The notes: generated by a model not told the origin, from the sequence alone. DNA of 64,000 nucleotides from Cryptosporidium bovis (GCA_009768925.2 VHIT02000041.1:1-64000), one strand, 5' to 3'. Shown: positions 18,713-29,193, counted from the first letter of the stretch. Translations and numbers: made by a program.

Positions 18713-20644
18713 CTATGCCAAAAGTAGGGATCTCATAATGCAATCTACAAATTCCTCATTATTGGCTCCTGGAAGGATGGAGTCGGAATAAGCGGACGGA
18801 ATTGATGCCATAAAATTTTCCAACTTTGGAATAGGTACGTATCTTATTTTTCTTCCTTTAGAGGCTCTACGATCTACATTATTTACAGTTCTTTTGCTCC
18901 TGCTCACTAAGGAAGAGGATATTGAATTCAATTTTTCGTCTGAATTAGGAATACCATCAGAAATGATGTCTTTAAGTAAAGAAGCAAAGGAAACTGAATC
19001 GTCATATATCCCCTTGTTTAATTCCTGAATTTCTTTTTCTCCTAAATGGTTTTTTAGTATTTTTGAGCCAATAAAGTCCATAGAATTGGCATTTGGACGG
19101 GATTTATTTAGTGAGTGTTCCTTGTTTAAAAGTGTTTGTTTAAGTTGATTTCTAATAGATTGGTCTAACACCTTAAAATTTCTTTGAACCTGAAGAGATG
19201 AAAAGTTAGGAAAAGAAGTATAACAATGCGAGAGGAGTTGGGTTTTTGGCTTTAATTCTTTAAAGGGAGAAAAAACCAACCAAAAAATATGACTAAAATT
19301 GGTTTGTTCATTATTAATGTAATAATAATGTAAATATTACATTTGAAAAGAATACAAAGTGGTGTAGTAAAAGTGTAACACCAAAAAAAGAGAAATTCTT
19401 TTGGCTGACATTACTTTTACCCCAAATATCCATGAAAACCATGAACAACTTTCAACCTCTGAAATACTCAGTTGATGAAAATAAAATGCTTATTTTATCC
19501 AAAACACGAAGTATGAATATATAAATAAATTTAATAATTGTCTACCATTATAGACAGAATAAATCACCATATTCAACTAGTCATTTGTTTTGGAAAAAAG
19601 TACTGTATACAGTATTCGACGTAGTAGAATAAAATAACAGTCTCATTAGTGCCACAAAATAAACTAGTATTGTAAAGATGTGACGGAATTTGTAAAAAAA
19701 GCCAAAACTTGAAAAAAACCATTTCCTCTCGAATAAATAAATTAAATATAACTTACCTCTATTTGGGTTTCCTTTTTCCATTTATCAGATACATCTATAC
19801 ACCACTCAAGAGATTTATCCATAAGTGGACTATACAATTCCCAAAACCTCATCTCTGAATGAAGCCTTTTATTTGAGTTTCTTTCACCTTCTTCGCCATC
19901 GTCAACATTTATATCATCATCGAAAATTTCACTTAAAAAATCACCATTATTCAGGTAATGTTGCAACTTTGAATTATTAAATTTACTAAAAAGTCCTATT
20001 TGGGCATCATGAATCATGAGTAACAATTCCACAATCTCTCTTCTAATTTCATTTAACTCATATATACTTTCATCATCTAAAAATGGAATCATTTCCGAGG
20101 GAGGAATTCTATTTGCATACTTTAGAACATCATGTATAAAAATTCGAATAGCTAAAATATCAGCCCAGATTTTTCTTTGATTTTTAATGGTTTTTCCACG
20201 CTCCTCATCGTTGATTCTTTTATTTCTCATCTTGTTATCATCTATTATTGAAAAATTCATCTCTGCCTCTTTGTATTTATTGACCCTCCTGGTAATTGAG
20301 TCTGAGAGTTGAATTTTTGCTTTTGAATTTTTCTCACTTTCTTCCTCTAATTCTGAGATGCACTCATACTCAAAATTATGCACAAATTTGTTGCTTTCAC
20401 CTCTTTTTTTTGATTTACTATCGGACAATTTACCTCCTCTTGGAATCATAAGTTCCTTATTTCTAGAGTTTTTGTACTCTAATGACGAAATTTTTTCACC
20501 AATATACTTTTCTGGAAGATTCAAGTCACCTCTGATTCTCAATCTCCCAGTATTGTCACCGAAGTCTTCTATTTCAAAGGACTCTCCTCCCTCTAACTCA
20601 GAGTTTACCCTCCCATCATAAAATTCGTCATCAAAAGACTCCAT
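18713..20644 (-). CDS. AATF/Bfr2 (Traub) ribosome-biogenesis protein, two exons
   Basis: Two frames that look like separate unknown genes join into one 474-residue AATF/Bfr2 protein. Exon 1 is 19757-20644 and ends in GAG followed by GTAAGT; exon 2 is 18713-19249, preceded by TTAAAG. The intron is 507 nt, phase 0, long for this window. Exon 1 has the AATF-type acidic leader and the Che-1 helical region ('KIWADILAIRIFIHDVLKYA', then NRIPP). Exon 2 has 'FKVLDQSIRNQLKQTLLNKE', then a TRAUB segment ('YDDSVSFASLLKDII') and the signature 'RRASKGRKIRYVPIPKLENF'. Bfr2 works in 18S pre-rRNA processing in the small-subunit processome. Exon 2 has no ATG start of its own, which supports splicing. A TGGCGCCA lies 172 nt upstream. 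The exact acceptor is the least certain point. Confidence 0.85.
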
Positions 20645-21201
20645 TATTTTAAAAATATGACAGAAAAACAGATCACAGACACGTGGATTCCAGAACCTCT
20701 TTTCCTTTAAAGAACATTTATTTTTTTCAGTGATTATATTTATTCATAGATATTGTTCTTTGACATTTTGTAGTTTAAGCGGACACTTTTATACACCTCA
20801 ATACTAGTTTTGTTGTGGCGCCATTAGCATTTTAATTTGTGTTAACTGAAAAAATTTATTTACTTGAATTTAAAGATTTAAATATAGAATTTAATTGATA
20901 TCTTTTACTTGAATATGCTCTAAATAAAGGATTTGAAATAAAAGGGTTTGGTCTTATCGATCTAGCTTTCTTTTTCAGGTTTATATATAAATGTAAGTTT
21001 AACTTTAAAATAAAGAGCATTTGCCGCCCAAAGTGGGTACGGTGTTGAGGTAACTTGAAAGTAGGATTAATTTGTGCAATGTGAATACAGCGGAAAACAA
21101 GTAAATATATAAGTAAGTCTCATAGGTTTTCCGTTTCTTTGGGTAGTTTTGTCCGCACACTAACCTTTGGGCAGACCAGCAACTTCTCTTTATTTTTGGA
21201 G
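20645..21201. promoter_or_regulatory. bidirectional promoter, AATF and DSCC1
   Basis: A 557-nt gap between head-to-head genes. It holds a perfect TGGCGCCA at 20816-20823, 172 nt before the AATF start and 379 nt before the DSCC1 start. No ORF fits here. Confidence 0.5.
20816..20823. promoter_or_regulatory. TGGCGCCA palindrome (E2F/DP-like)
   Basis: A perfect palindrome in the AATF/DSCC1 shared upstream region. The spacing to AATF (172 nt) closely matches that of the same element at SET (180), the coiled-coil gene (188) and WDR82 (185). Confidence 0.55.
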
Positions 21202-22716
21202 ATGTTAGATGTGAGTTTTCATTCTGAATACTCCAAAGTTAAAAGTAGCTGGTCACTGTTGGAACTTAACCAAAGTTGCGAAAAAAAACTAAAATCTGGA
21301 AATAATATTTGGATAAAAGGTTGTACAAATGATTGTATTTCTGTGCCAGTTGTAATATGTACTGATGACGAAACATTTGTTCTTAGAAGAGGTAAGAGCA
21401 GTAATATAACTTATCTTGGTCTCGAGAGGAAAAATGACGCTAAAGATTCAATTTTGGGTGACATAAAAACAGATGATTTGGTTTGTACTGAGAAGGAAAA
21501 TGAAAGTAATAGTTTAAATGTTGAAAACAAGAACTTAAATAATGATGTGTTTTTGATAGGTGAAGTCAACAGTATAATATTTCTAATAAAAACACCAGGA
21601 GTTATTTCTCAAATAGAACATATAATGGATATACATAGAAATGAAACCAAAAATAAGAATTCTGATATCAGATTTGCTGAACTATTCGATAATTCACAAA
21701 CAAGTGCAAAGGAATTATACGAATATCTTTTTGATTATGACAGTTTAATGTTTTGTGATGTAGCTGGAAGATGGTATTCAATAGGATACGATATTTTACT
21801 ACATTTGTTGAGCTCAGTCTTGCAAAAAGGGATGTCTGAGAACATATCTTTTAGTGAGATGACATTAGGTCTTGTTAAAGATTTACTCTCTACAGCACTT
21901 GCTGAACTTGAGGAAAACACTATCTCTGAATACTATGTTTACTATTACACTTTAAAACACGCTCTAAGTTTTGACTTCACCTTATTACAATTAGTCAAGC
22001 ACTTTATTGTAGTTCCAAGAAAAAATAAACTTTTTAATATGATTTTTCCAGAGTTTAATTTTGAAAGTTATATAAACATGATTAAGGAGGACAACATAGA
22101 AGGGATAATGAACGGAAAAAGCGATTTATCTGACATGAGAATTACATTATCACACAAAAGAATTCAAAAAATTATTGCAATTAACATTTTGATTAAAAAC
22201 CCTATTCTAAAAGTTAAAGATTACGTACACAAATTTCAAGAAATGTCTTCAGACTACATCCCCCTTGAGATATATGAAATGGAGTTTGAAAAAAAAAACA
22301 CAAAAGATTCCATTAAAAGTAACACTGACACTTTTGGGAGCAACGCAGCACAAAATATAGATTCAAGCGATAACACAGATTTTTATTTTGGATTTCCTTG
22401 TATGGAAAATCATCCGGACAATACTGGTGTGAGATTTGATGTAATATCAGGAAATGCCTATTACAACGAAGAGGATGACACCATTAGATATTTACCTAAT
22501 TCTAAACTACCTACTGACCCGAGAAGCAGACTCGCTACACTATTTAAACTGAAAAAATATTGGCATATCTCAGAGATTTCATCATTTGTTTCTCCTGTTC
22601 TCCCATCGACAATAAAAATTGAAGAGTTCTGTATTAGCAATTGCTATTTTTGTGAAAAAAACCTCCTCGGTAAAAATCTTGACCTTTTCTATAATAAAAA
22701 TCTTCCGTTATATTAA
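21202..22716 (+). CDS. DSCC1: sister-chromatid cohesion protein DCC1 (DSCC1-like)
   Basis: A 504-residue protein that fits Dcc1, a subunit of the Ctf18-Dcc1-Ctf8 alternative clamp loader, which binds DNA polymerase epsilon and loads PCNA during S phase for sister-chromatid cohesion. The N-terminal domain matches in layout: 'LLELNQSCEKKLKSG', then 'IWIKG', then 'VVICTDDETFVLRRGKSSN', a typical Dcc1 beta pattern. The C-terminal winged-helix region is recognisable in 'MTLGLVKDLLSTALAEL', 'ITLSHKRIQKIIAINILI' and the terminal 'RLATLFKLKKYWHISEISSF'. A poorly conserved insert of Asp/Asn/Ser residues sits in the middle (about 385-410). The open frame runs up to a TTG at 21139, but the first ATG is 21202. 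It is divergent from AATF across a shared promoter region. No search was run. Confidence 0.75.
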   Translation: MLDVSFHSEYSKVKSSWSLLELNQSCEKKLKSGNNIWIKGCTNDCISVPVVICTDDETFVLRRGKSSNITYLGLERKNDAKDSILGDIKTDDLVCTEKENESNSLNVENKNLNNDVFLIGEVNSIIFLIKTPGVISQIEHIMDIHRNETKNKNSDIRFAELFDNSQTSAKELYEYLFDYDSLMFCDVAGRWYSIGYDILLHLLSSVLQKGMSENISFSEMTLGLVKDLLSTALAELEENTISEYYVYYYTLKHALSFDFTLLQLVKHFIVVPRKNKLFNMIFPEFNFESYINMIKEDNIEGIMNGKSDLSDMRITLSHKRIQKIIAINILIKNPILKVKDYVHKFQEMSSDYIPLEIYEMEFEKKNTKDSIKSNTDTFGSNAAQNIDSSDNTDFYFGFPCMENHPDNTGVRFDVISGNAYYNEEDDTIRYLPNSKLPTDPRSRLATLFKLKKYWHISEISSFVSPVLPSTIKIEEFCISNCYFCEKNLLGKNLDLFYNKNLPLY

Positions 22717-23249
22717 CGAGACGTGACGCCAATGCATGGGCGGTTACATACGATACCTTTAAATAAATATAGATTAATATAAGTATTCAAATAAAATTTA
22801 ATGAAAAAAGAATTAGGTATTTGAAACTATATATACAAATATAATAAGTTTTGAAGGTGCATGTTATAGAATACATAAATATACATTATATACACATAAA
22901 TATATATATATATATATATTTGTATTTGTGTATGTTAGCGAAAACAAGTGCTTCCTTGACAATAAGTCTAAAGAGTGTATGCAAGTATATAAAATTCGGT
23001 GTTAATTAGTGGGAGCGAAATTAGAATATAACAAAGTAAATAGATTTTACTTTCTTGTTGGTTTTCCTTGAGTATAGTTTACCTCTTAATTGTTTTCCTT
23101 TGAGGAGTATTCGTACAACTTGTTTACATTTATTGGTTTTCATAGTATATCGTTCAATTTTATTTCCAGAAGATTATTATTAGTCAAATAAACTTAAGGC
23201 CAAATATAAATTTGTGGTGGTATAAATTATTATAATTTAAGTAATAAAA
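22717..23249. other. intergenic with TA microsatellite
   Basis: A 533-nt very AT-rich gap between two plus-strand genes. A run of TA dinucleotides lies at 22901-22919, within a longer TA/CA/TG-rich zone (22860-22935). It should contain the promoter of the small spliced membrane protein gene. No ORF was seen. Confidence 0.45.
22901..22919. repeat. TA dinucleotide microsatellite
   Basis: About nine to ten perfect TA units in non-coding DNA; likely length-variable between isolates. Confidence 0.8.
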
Positions 23250-23801
23250 ATGAAGTTGGTTTTTTCTCTATTAATATTCCTTGTGCATATTTCATGTGCT
23301 AAGATAGGTTATGGAGTCAATGTTGAAAATTCACCTAAATTACTTGAAGATGAATTAAAGTCTAGTTTCTCGTTGGAAGATTCACTGAGAGAATCTCCAA
23401 CACCAAACGTGAGTATTCCGTCAGATAGCAATACTGGAAACACAACAGATACTACATTACTATCCTTGCTAGCTTCAGTTATTCCAAAAGCGATAAGTTC
23501 AGGAGATGGAAGTGCGGACTCAGTTCAACAGGAAAAGGAGGCGGCAAAGTTGTCTTACTTTGAGCCAAAGGTCTTATATACAACAATTCCAGTAATACTT
23601 GTTTGCATGGTTGCAATAGGATTGTTGGCGGAGTATTTCGGAGAAGGGATAGAAACAGGAAGGTAAGTTAGCGAGAAATGAAAAGGATCCTAAATTAACT
23701 ATTTAAAATAACAAAATTAAAATTTTAAATCGAAAAAATGCAGAAGAAGACTCTCGTCTATACATGAATCTATTAAAAGAAGAGGAAGGGCATCTATTTA
23801 A
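23250..23801 (+). CDS. small type I membrane protein, two exons, unknown function
   Basis: Exon 1 (23250-23662) read alone stops three bases into what is a GTAAGT donor. Splicing to 23744 (acceptor TGCAG, 81-nt intron, phase 2) replaces that stop and gives 156 residues. The protein has a signal peptide (1-17, 'LVFSLLIFLVHISCA'), a short Ser/Thr/Asn-rich ectodomain with an NTT site and acidic residues, a membrane segment at about 108-128 ('VLYTTIPVILVCMVAIGLLA') and a basic cytosolic tail contributed mainly by exon 2 ('GRRRLSSIHESIKRRGRASI'). The RRRLSS part looks like a basophilic kinase site. I do not recognise the family. The tail is only visible after splicing, and its charge fits the positive-inside rule, which supports the intron. 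Confidence 0.75.
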
Positions 23802-23909
23802 ATTCGAACTATAATTTTATTTCGTTAATTTATAGTAATATATGAATTTTAAACTACACTAATAATTGAATGAACAGGTTTTCATCCATCCACAGTGTAT
23901 GTTTTATTT

Positions 23910-24542
23910 TCATTGGGTAACAAATTCCCTTATTGCTTTTTTTATACTAGAGAGTAACTCTCCTTTTTCCAAGTGGTCTCCATATGGAGAGGACTGAAAG
24001 AAACCCAAACAACATTGAATGTTTCTAGTATGGTAACCCTTTAAGTCTTCTATAAGTTTAATAATGTGTTCTTGTATTTTGCAATCAGACTCAATACAGT
24101 CCTTTAAATCTATAATAAAGTCCATTATGATGTCAACTGAGATACTATTTGTCCCGTTTCCTATTATTCCGCTATACAATATTTCTTTTATAATTGTATT
24201 TCGAATAATGTCATTAAATGTGTCTTCGATAGAGTAAACGTCTCTTACTATATCCTTGTAATAACCAAGATTTTTCATTATTTGAGATTCTGACATTTTC
24301 AATTTATTTCTCAAATTTGAAACATTTTTGTTTATATATTCTTCGTTAAGTCCAAACATATTTAGTTGAATGAACGACTTTTGTGTCACATAAATTAATT
24401 CGGTTTTAAGCACCACATGATTGTGAACTAACTTCTTGAGTTCTACCCTAAACTTGCTCCAATTTTCAAGTATTCTCAAGAGATCCAAGAGTGGCCTATA
24501 CAATATTCTCCTAATTTCCCTATTCTCCGTGCTTAAGTTCAT
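23910..24542 (-). CDS. helical protein of unknown function
   Basis: A 210-residue protein that I do not recognise with confidence. It is predicted almost wholly alpha-helical with no signal peptide or membrane segment. Segments such as 'RILENWSKFRVELKKLVHN', 'LKMSESQIMKNLGYYKDIV' and 'IKLIEDLKGYHTRNI' have heptad-like leucine spacing. The layout loosely recalls small nucleolar or ribosome-maturation factors of the C1orf109/AIRIM type, but this is weak and I do not assign it. It starts at ATG 24542 and lies tail-to-tail with the small membrane-protein gene. An AGCGCCA element lies about 150 nt upstream at 24694-24700. Confidence 0.65.
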   Translation of the reverse strand: MNLSTENREIRRILYRPLLDLLRILENWSKFRVELKKLVHNHVVLKTELIYVTQKSFIQLNMFGLNEEYINKNVSNLRNKLKMSESQIMKNLGYYKDIVRDVYSIEDTFNDIIRNTIIKEILYSGIIGNGTNSISVDIIMDFIIDLKDCIESDCKIQEHIIKLIEDLKGYHTRNIQCCLGFFQSSPYGDHLEKGELLSSIKKAIREFVTQ

Positions 24543-24995
24543 CTTAAAACAAAATCAAATCATATGAATAATACCTATTATAGGTACAAATAAGTTGAAT
24601 GAGAGAAACAAAGTGATTCTCACATTATCCATTCCATTTTCATTTATACAAGTGTTGGGAATATTTTTTTATTATAAATGTATATTTAATGTTAGCGCCA
24701 CTTTGTTTGTAGTACAGATTCAAGGATTAAAAGTAACATTGAGAGCTAGAAAGCCTGAGTGAAGAAGGGTGGGACGTATAAATCTTTCAAAACAGTAATT
24801 CTAAGTTTATTATATTGTTCCCGATCTTATGGGAGGTTAGTACTTGTTTTTTTTGGTTAAAAAATAAAGTAGATTTATAAATAACGAATATAGTAATATA
24901 GAAGAAAAGCACAGCTCTTTTTTTCTTTTTCTTAATATATAAACATTTACAACTGTAAGTACAAACAGAGGTAATAGTAGGAGCAATTATTGAAT
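24543..24995. promoter_or_regulatory. divergent promoter region, helical protein and UBE2J
   Basis: A 453-nt gap between outward-facing genes. It holds AGCGCCA at 24694-24700, a seven-base variant of the palindrome. No ORF was seen. Confidence 0.35.
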
Positions 24996-26042
24996 ATGCA
25001 CCAACAAGTAACTAGAGGAGTTGGAAGCAGTTCTGGTATAGCTTCGGTTCAGTGTCTGAGCAGAATATTAAGGGAGTATAGGGAAATACAAAAAGAGCCA
25101 AGCTCATTTTGGTGTGCCTTTCCAATAAACATGGATGAGCCATTTGAATGGCATTTTACAATAAAAGGTCCAACAGGAACTGAGTTTGAAGGTGGAATGT
25201 ATCATGGTAGAATTATACTTCCTCACTCCTATCCGTTTTCCCCTCCATCCTTAATGCTTCTTACCGGAAATGGCCGTTTTGAGGTCGGAAAAAAGATATG
25301 TTTAAGTGCAAGTAACTACCATCCTGAGCTTTGGCAGCCGGCTTGGGGAATAAGAACTATGTTGGATGCTCTACATGCTTTCTTCCCTACTCCTGGGGAA
25401 GGAGCAATTCATTCTTTGGATTGGAGCCCTGAAATAAGGAAAAAACTAGCTGAGGAGAGCGTTAATTGGAAATGTAGTTCTTGTAATGAAACAAATTTAG
25501 AGGCGTTATCTAGGTTGTGCCCTGAAAATAATGATAAACAAGGGGACTCTTCATTTAAACAAGAGAATCCGATCATTCAACAAATAAATAAGTGCATAAA
25601 TGAGTCATCCTCTCCTGATACTAAATACAATCAGGCCGATAACTCAAGTCCAGATGAAACAAACAACAATTTCTGTGAGGACCTAGTTGGAAACGATGAC
25701 GGAAGGGCTTCATCTACTAATGGAGGAGAATCCGTCAATTATATATCTCGTCAAGACTCAACTCCAGCATCCCTTTATCCAAGTTTGAGAGAGAGAGAAA
25801 CAAGTAATAACAGTAGCAATAACAGTGGTGTAAATCAATCCAACACTAATATAACAAAAATCCCACCTAATCGTCTTCCTCCAAAAACTTCTCAACAAAG
25901 CATTGCTTGGAGTTTTTTATTAATGAAGAAGCCAACTAGTGCACTTGAGGGGATATCAATTCTCATTGATCTCCTCATTTTTATTCTTTTAATTGCAATA
26001 GTTCTTTTATTTATAAGGCTTATTTATAGTTTTTTTATCTAA
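24996..26042 (+). CDS. UBE2J: tail-anchored ubiquitin-conjugating enzyme, UBE2J/Ubc6 type
   Basis: A 348-residue E2 of the ER-membrane UBE2J group, which ubiquitinates misfolded proteins during ER-associated degradation. The UBC fold covers about 16-160. The catalytic Cys is residue 102 within 'GRFEVGKKICLSASNYHPE', the form typical of UBE2J, which lacks the usual HPN motif, followed by 'LWQPAWGIRTML' and 'PTPGEGAIHSLD'. Then comes a CxxC pair ('WKCSSCNE'), a Ser/Asn-rich linker of about 130 residues, and one C-terminal membrane anchor (about 318-346, 'LIDLLIFILLIAIVLLFIRL'). The frame is open to a TTG at 24990; the first ATG is 24996. With the DnaJ, the giant KKxx protein and Bet1 it forms part of the secretory-pathway set in this window. 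Confidence 0.93.
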   Translation: MHQQVTRGVGSSSGIASVQCLSRILREYREIQKEPSSFWCAFPINMDEPFEWHFTIKGPTGTEFEGGMYHGRIILPHSYPFSPPSLMLLTGNGRFEVGKKICLSASNYHPELWQPAWGIRTMLDALHAFFPTPGEGAIHSLDWSPEIRKKLAEESVNWKCSSCNETNLEALSRLCPENNDKQGDSSFKQENPIIQQINKCINESSSPDTKYNQADNSSPDETNNNFCEDLVGNDDGRASSTNGGESVNYISRQDSTPASLYPSLRERETSNNSSNNSGVNQSNTNITKIPPNRLPPKTSQQSIAWSFLLMKKPTSALEGISILIDLLIFILLIAIVLLFIRLIYSFFI

Positions 26043-26696
26043 CTTTTAAATTAATATAGTTCTCAGTCATCTCTTTACCAAAGTACAATTCCTACTCAAA
26101 AGTATTTGTCTCCGATTCTGTGTAATGCTAAGAGCTTTACTTTTTTCACTAAAGCCTTTATTTAGATGAAGCAGTGAGGAGGTAGAACAGAAAACTTCTA
26201 AGCAGTAACACCGAAATAGTCTTCAGTGTGGGGTTCGCTTTTGAAATTCAAAAAAAGTTCGTTTTTAAAAATAATTTTCCGCGTTGTTCTAAGATTTGAA
26301 TAATAGGATTAACCTAACCTTGACAACCGATTCAAAGGCAAAAAAGAACAATTGAAACTAATAAATCCTTTAATAAGACAAATAAGTTCTCGTGTTTGAT
26401 AACGCTTTACCCAAAAATCCAACAGATCGTATGTTAAGTTCACGCACAAAACTAAAACAACATTCAAATTTAAATAAAAAAGAGAAACTTATCCAACAAT
26501 TACAGTTTTATTGCCACTAGTTTTAACAAATATTTGTATGCATTAATTTAAAAATGAAATAAGTTTAGGCGCCATAGTGTGAGATTGTAAATAATGGGGA
26601 TATAACTATAGGTGGCAAAATAAAAAGAATCAAATAGTAACGGGAAGAATACAATAAGTTGGTAGATTAGCGGCAGTGCATATAAGTGATGAATAA
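26043..26696. other. intergenic, upstream of helical-repeat gene
   Basis: A 654-nt AT-rich gap with GGCGCCA at 26568-26574, 123 nt before the next start. A small upstream frame (26689-26799) overlaps that start in another frame. No other ORF was seen. Confidence 0.4.
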
Positions 26697-28883
26697 ATGC
26701 CATCTGAGGACTATTGGAAAACAGAGAGTTTGTTTATGGAACTTTTTGGAACCTCTTATTTGGAGAATAATGACTTTCCAAACTCAAATAGGGACATAGA
26801 AATAATACAACAGGTAACTATACCAACAATAAACAAAACTTTTAAGAGAGTTTTGTCAGCTTATAATGAATTGGTTGAGCTGTCAGTAAGCTCAGAGAAA
26901 GGAAGAAGGATAATTCAGAAAAGAAGAGAAACCGTGATATTGTTTAAGGAACAATTTAATTTTTTAATACATATAACGCGAATATTTTTGTTATTAATAC
27001 TAGAGATAAACGGAAAAACAAATTTAGACGATTATGTATCAACTATAGGTTGTGTGATGATGCCTAATTTGCCACTAAAGTTATTTCACGAACTTTTGGG
27101 ATCACCAGGAACAAAAGATTGCAAAGTATTTTTGATGGATTTAGCTTTTTTGCAGGGAAATAAACTACTGGTTGACCGGCTATTTGGGTATCTTTCTGGA
27201 TTCTCAAATACGGTTCAATATGAGTGTTTTAACATAAGAAAGGAGTTGATTGATCACTCTGAAAAATCTATGAATCACCAATTACTTTCAATAACTAATA
27301 ATTATGAAAATTCTCAATATTTTCCTTGTTTATTTGAGAGAGAAGAGTGTATTGGAATTATATTATTTAAAATTCAAAACTTACTAAGGAATTTGTGGAG
27401 AATAGATAATAGTTATAGGGACTTGATTATTTGGTGGAGAAAGTTTAATTTAGAGTTTATAGATGAGGTTAAGACATTAGATTTAGAACTATTGTACTGC
27501 AATATTGATAAAGGAGACGGCAGTTATGTGTTGGATAATATTGTAAATAAACATTTCAGTAAACACGAGCACTGGGAACTATCAACACTTTGTTTTACAA
27601 CTAGTCATGTCTTGTATTTGGCTAAAATTGCAATTGATGAAAATGATCAAGATGTTTTAGAAGTTGTATTATCTTTAAACATCAAATATGGAACTTACTT
27701 GGTAGATGAGTTGGTTATGGAATCGATTAAATTCTCTTTAATATCTCTTTTGCTAGATCCTGCCAATTACAAAGCTTCGTGGATTCTCTCGTTGCTTCAT
27801 CTTTGTGACGGAAATTGCTTTTCATTAAAAAGAACGCTAAAGTTTGTTGAGATCACTTTAGATTTAAATCCTTGTTTCAACGATTCTTGGATCTTATATT
27901 CTCTGTTGTTAACCAGGAGTGATAGATTTGAACTGCTTGGATTCCAGCTGCCCGATACCATAAATGCTAAAATATGCGATAAAGATAATAAAAATGAGAT
28001 TCAAGAAACACCTATAAGCGATAGCCAAGTAACTTTTCCGACATTTCTTACGACAAAATTAATCTCTTTAAATCAATATAATGACAGCCTCGGAATACCT
28101 CTTAGATTTGTTCGTTTGGGTTATAAAATACATCAAATACTTAGGGGTAAGCTATCCTGTTACGATTTATTATGCACTGTTAATTCTGAAATAAAAGAAA
28201 TGAACAACAGACTTAACTACATTATCTACGATAAGTACGATGATGGATTGCCTTCAACAGGTGGAGGAAGATCAGGAAATCAAAGCCAAAATAGTATTTG
28301 TCTTGAGGGAAGCATTCCTAGCAGAAGTAGAAGGAACAAAGGTGGGGGGAACAACCCAAGTAGAACACAAAGTGGAGTATGTAAGCATGGAGATCCAAGT
28401 ACTGCAGGCCCTGGTAGAGAAAAATATTTTGTGATGGGAAAAGAAACAATGAAAAGGGGAATTATACAGGAACATTCTAATTTACCTCTAATTATTAATC
28501 CTGTTTTGTTTAAACTTCAAACTGCCATGTGGAGTTTGAAGCTTAAATATACTTTAAAAGATGAGGGAGTGCATATATGTTATGAGTATGTTAAATCTCA
28601 AATAGAGGAGGCACTGTATCTTTACAGAGATTTTATCAGCTCTGAACAAAATGTACTTGAGGAACTTGGAATACAAAGCAAATTGAGAGAAGTTGTAGGG
28701 AGGTACATGGATATGTTTTCAAAGTTTTTCGGGCTTAATTGTGATGAATTGGATACAGATATTAGACTTGAGAATTTGGAAGAGGCAGGCAATTTGACCT
28801 TCACAAACAAGAATAGGGAGTCTATTTTTGAGGTGGATCTGATTGATTGGAGACTGCTGATTGGTCCAGCTTACTTAATTTAG
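26697..28883 (+). CDS. helical-repeat (TPR-like) protein, unidentified
   Basis: A 728-residue soluble protein made mostly of predicted alpha helices. The stretch around residues 340-405 reads like tandem tetratricopeptide-type helices ('LLDPANYKASWILSLLHL', 'LKFVEITLDLNPCFNDSWIL'), with the D/N-P start and small/aromatic spacing typical of TPRs, and recalls the TTC7/YPP1 scaffold that recruits PI4-kinase to the plasma membrane. That assignment is weak. A Gly/Ser/Arg-rich low-complexity insert ('STGGGRSGNQSQNS' and following) lies at about 519-565, followed by another helical block to the end. An upstream ATG at 26689 opens a 36-codon frame overlapping the start codon, which may regulate translation. 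No intron signal is needed. Confidence 0.7.
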   Translation: MPSEDYWKTESLFMELFGTSYLENNDFPNSNRDIEIIQQVTIPTINKTFKRVLSAYNELVELSVSSEKGRRIIQKRRETVILFKEQFNFLIHITRIFLLLILEINGKTNLDDYVSTIGCVMMPNLPLKLFHELLGSPGTKDCKVFLMDLAFLQGNKLLVDRLFGYLSGFSNTVQYECFNIRKELIDHSEKSMNHQLLSITNNYENSQYFPCLFEREECIGIILFKIQNLLRNLWRIDNSYRDLIIWWRKFNLEFIDEVKTLDLELLYCNIDKGDGSYVLDNIVNKHFSKHEHWELSTLCFTTSHVLYLAKIAIDENDQDVLEVVLSLNIKYGTYLVDELVMESIKFSLISLLLDPANYKASWILSLLHLCDGNCFSLKRTLKFVEITLDLNPCFNDSWILYSLLLTRSDRFELLGFQLPDTINAKICDKDNKNEIQETPISDSQVTFPTFLTTKLISLNQYNDSLGIPLRFVRLGYKIHQILRGKLSCYDLLCTVNSEIKEMNNRLNYIIYDKYDDGLPSTGGGRSGNQSQNSICLEGSIPSRSRRNKGGGNNPSRTQSGVCKHGDPSTAGPGREKYFVMGKETMKRGIIQEHSNLPLIINPVLFKLQTAMWSLKLKYTLKDEGVHICYEYVKSQIEEALYLYRDFISSEQNVLEELGIQSKLREVVGRYMDMFSKFFGLNCDELDTDIRLENLEEAGNLTFTNKNRESIFEVDLIDWRLLIGPAYLI

Positions 28884-29193
28884 TTTCCTTCAATCTCCTA
28901 GTTTGTCTTAGACGTTAGAGTTTGTATCTGAAATCCCAATAGGAGTCGGGGAAGTCACTATAATTTTATTTGGGATCAAAAGTACACGCTACTAAAACAT
29001 GAAACACTATATATTAAGTCATTAGGTTTGTTTCCACGTTTGTGATGTTTATGTACACACGCATCTTGTTTTAATTAAATTTCGAAAAAAAAGGCGAATA
29101 AACAATATTAACGCAGTATACCTCTTAATGCACTTAAATAGAGGTAATGCTACACAACTACTTAACACATTCTATTTATCTCAGTTATCGAAC
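28884..29193. other. convergent intergenic
   Basis: A 310-nt tail-to-tail gap between the helical-repeat gene and the minus-strand patatin gene, expected to hold the two 3' ends. Nothing else was recognised. Confidence 0.5.

Noticed and set aside
19581-19781. Frame between the two AATF exons as a middle exon
   Set aside because: Its Phe/Tyr-rich composition does not fit the AATF family, and exons 1 and 2 already align with no missing part.
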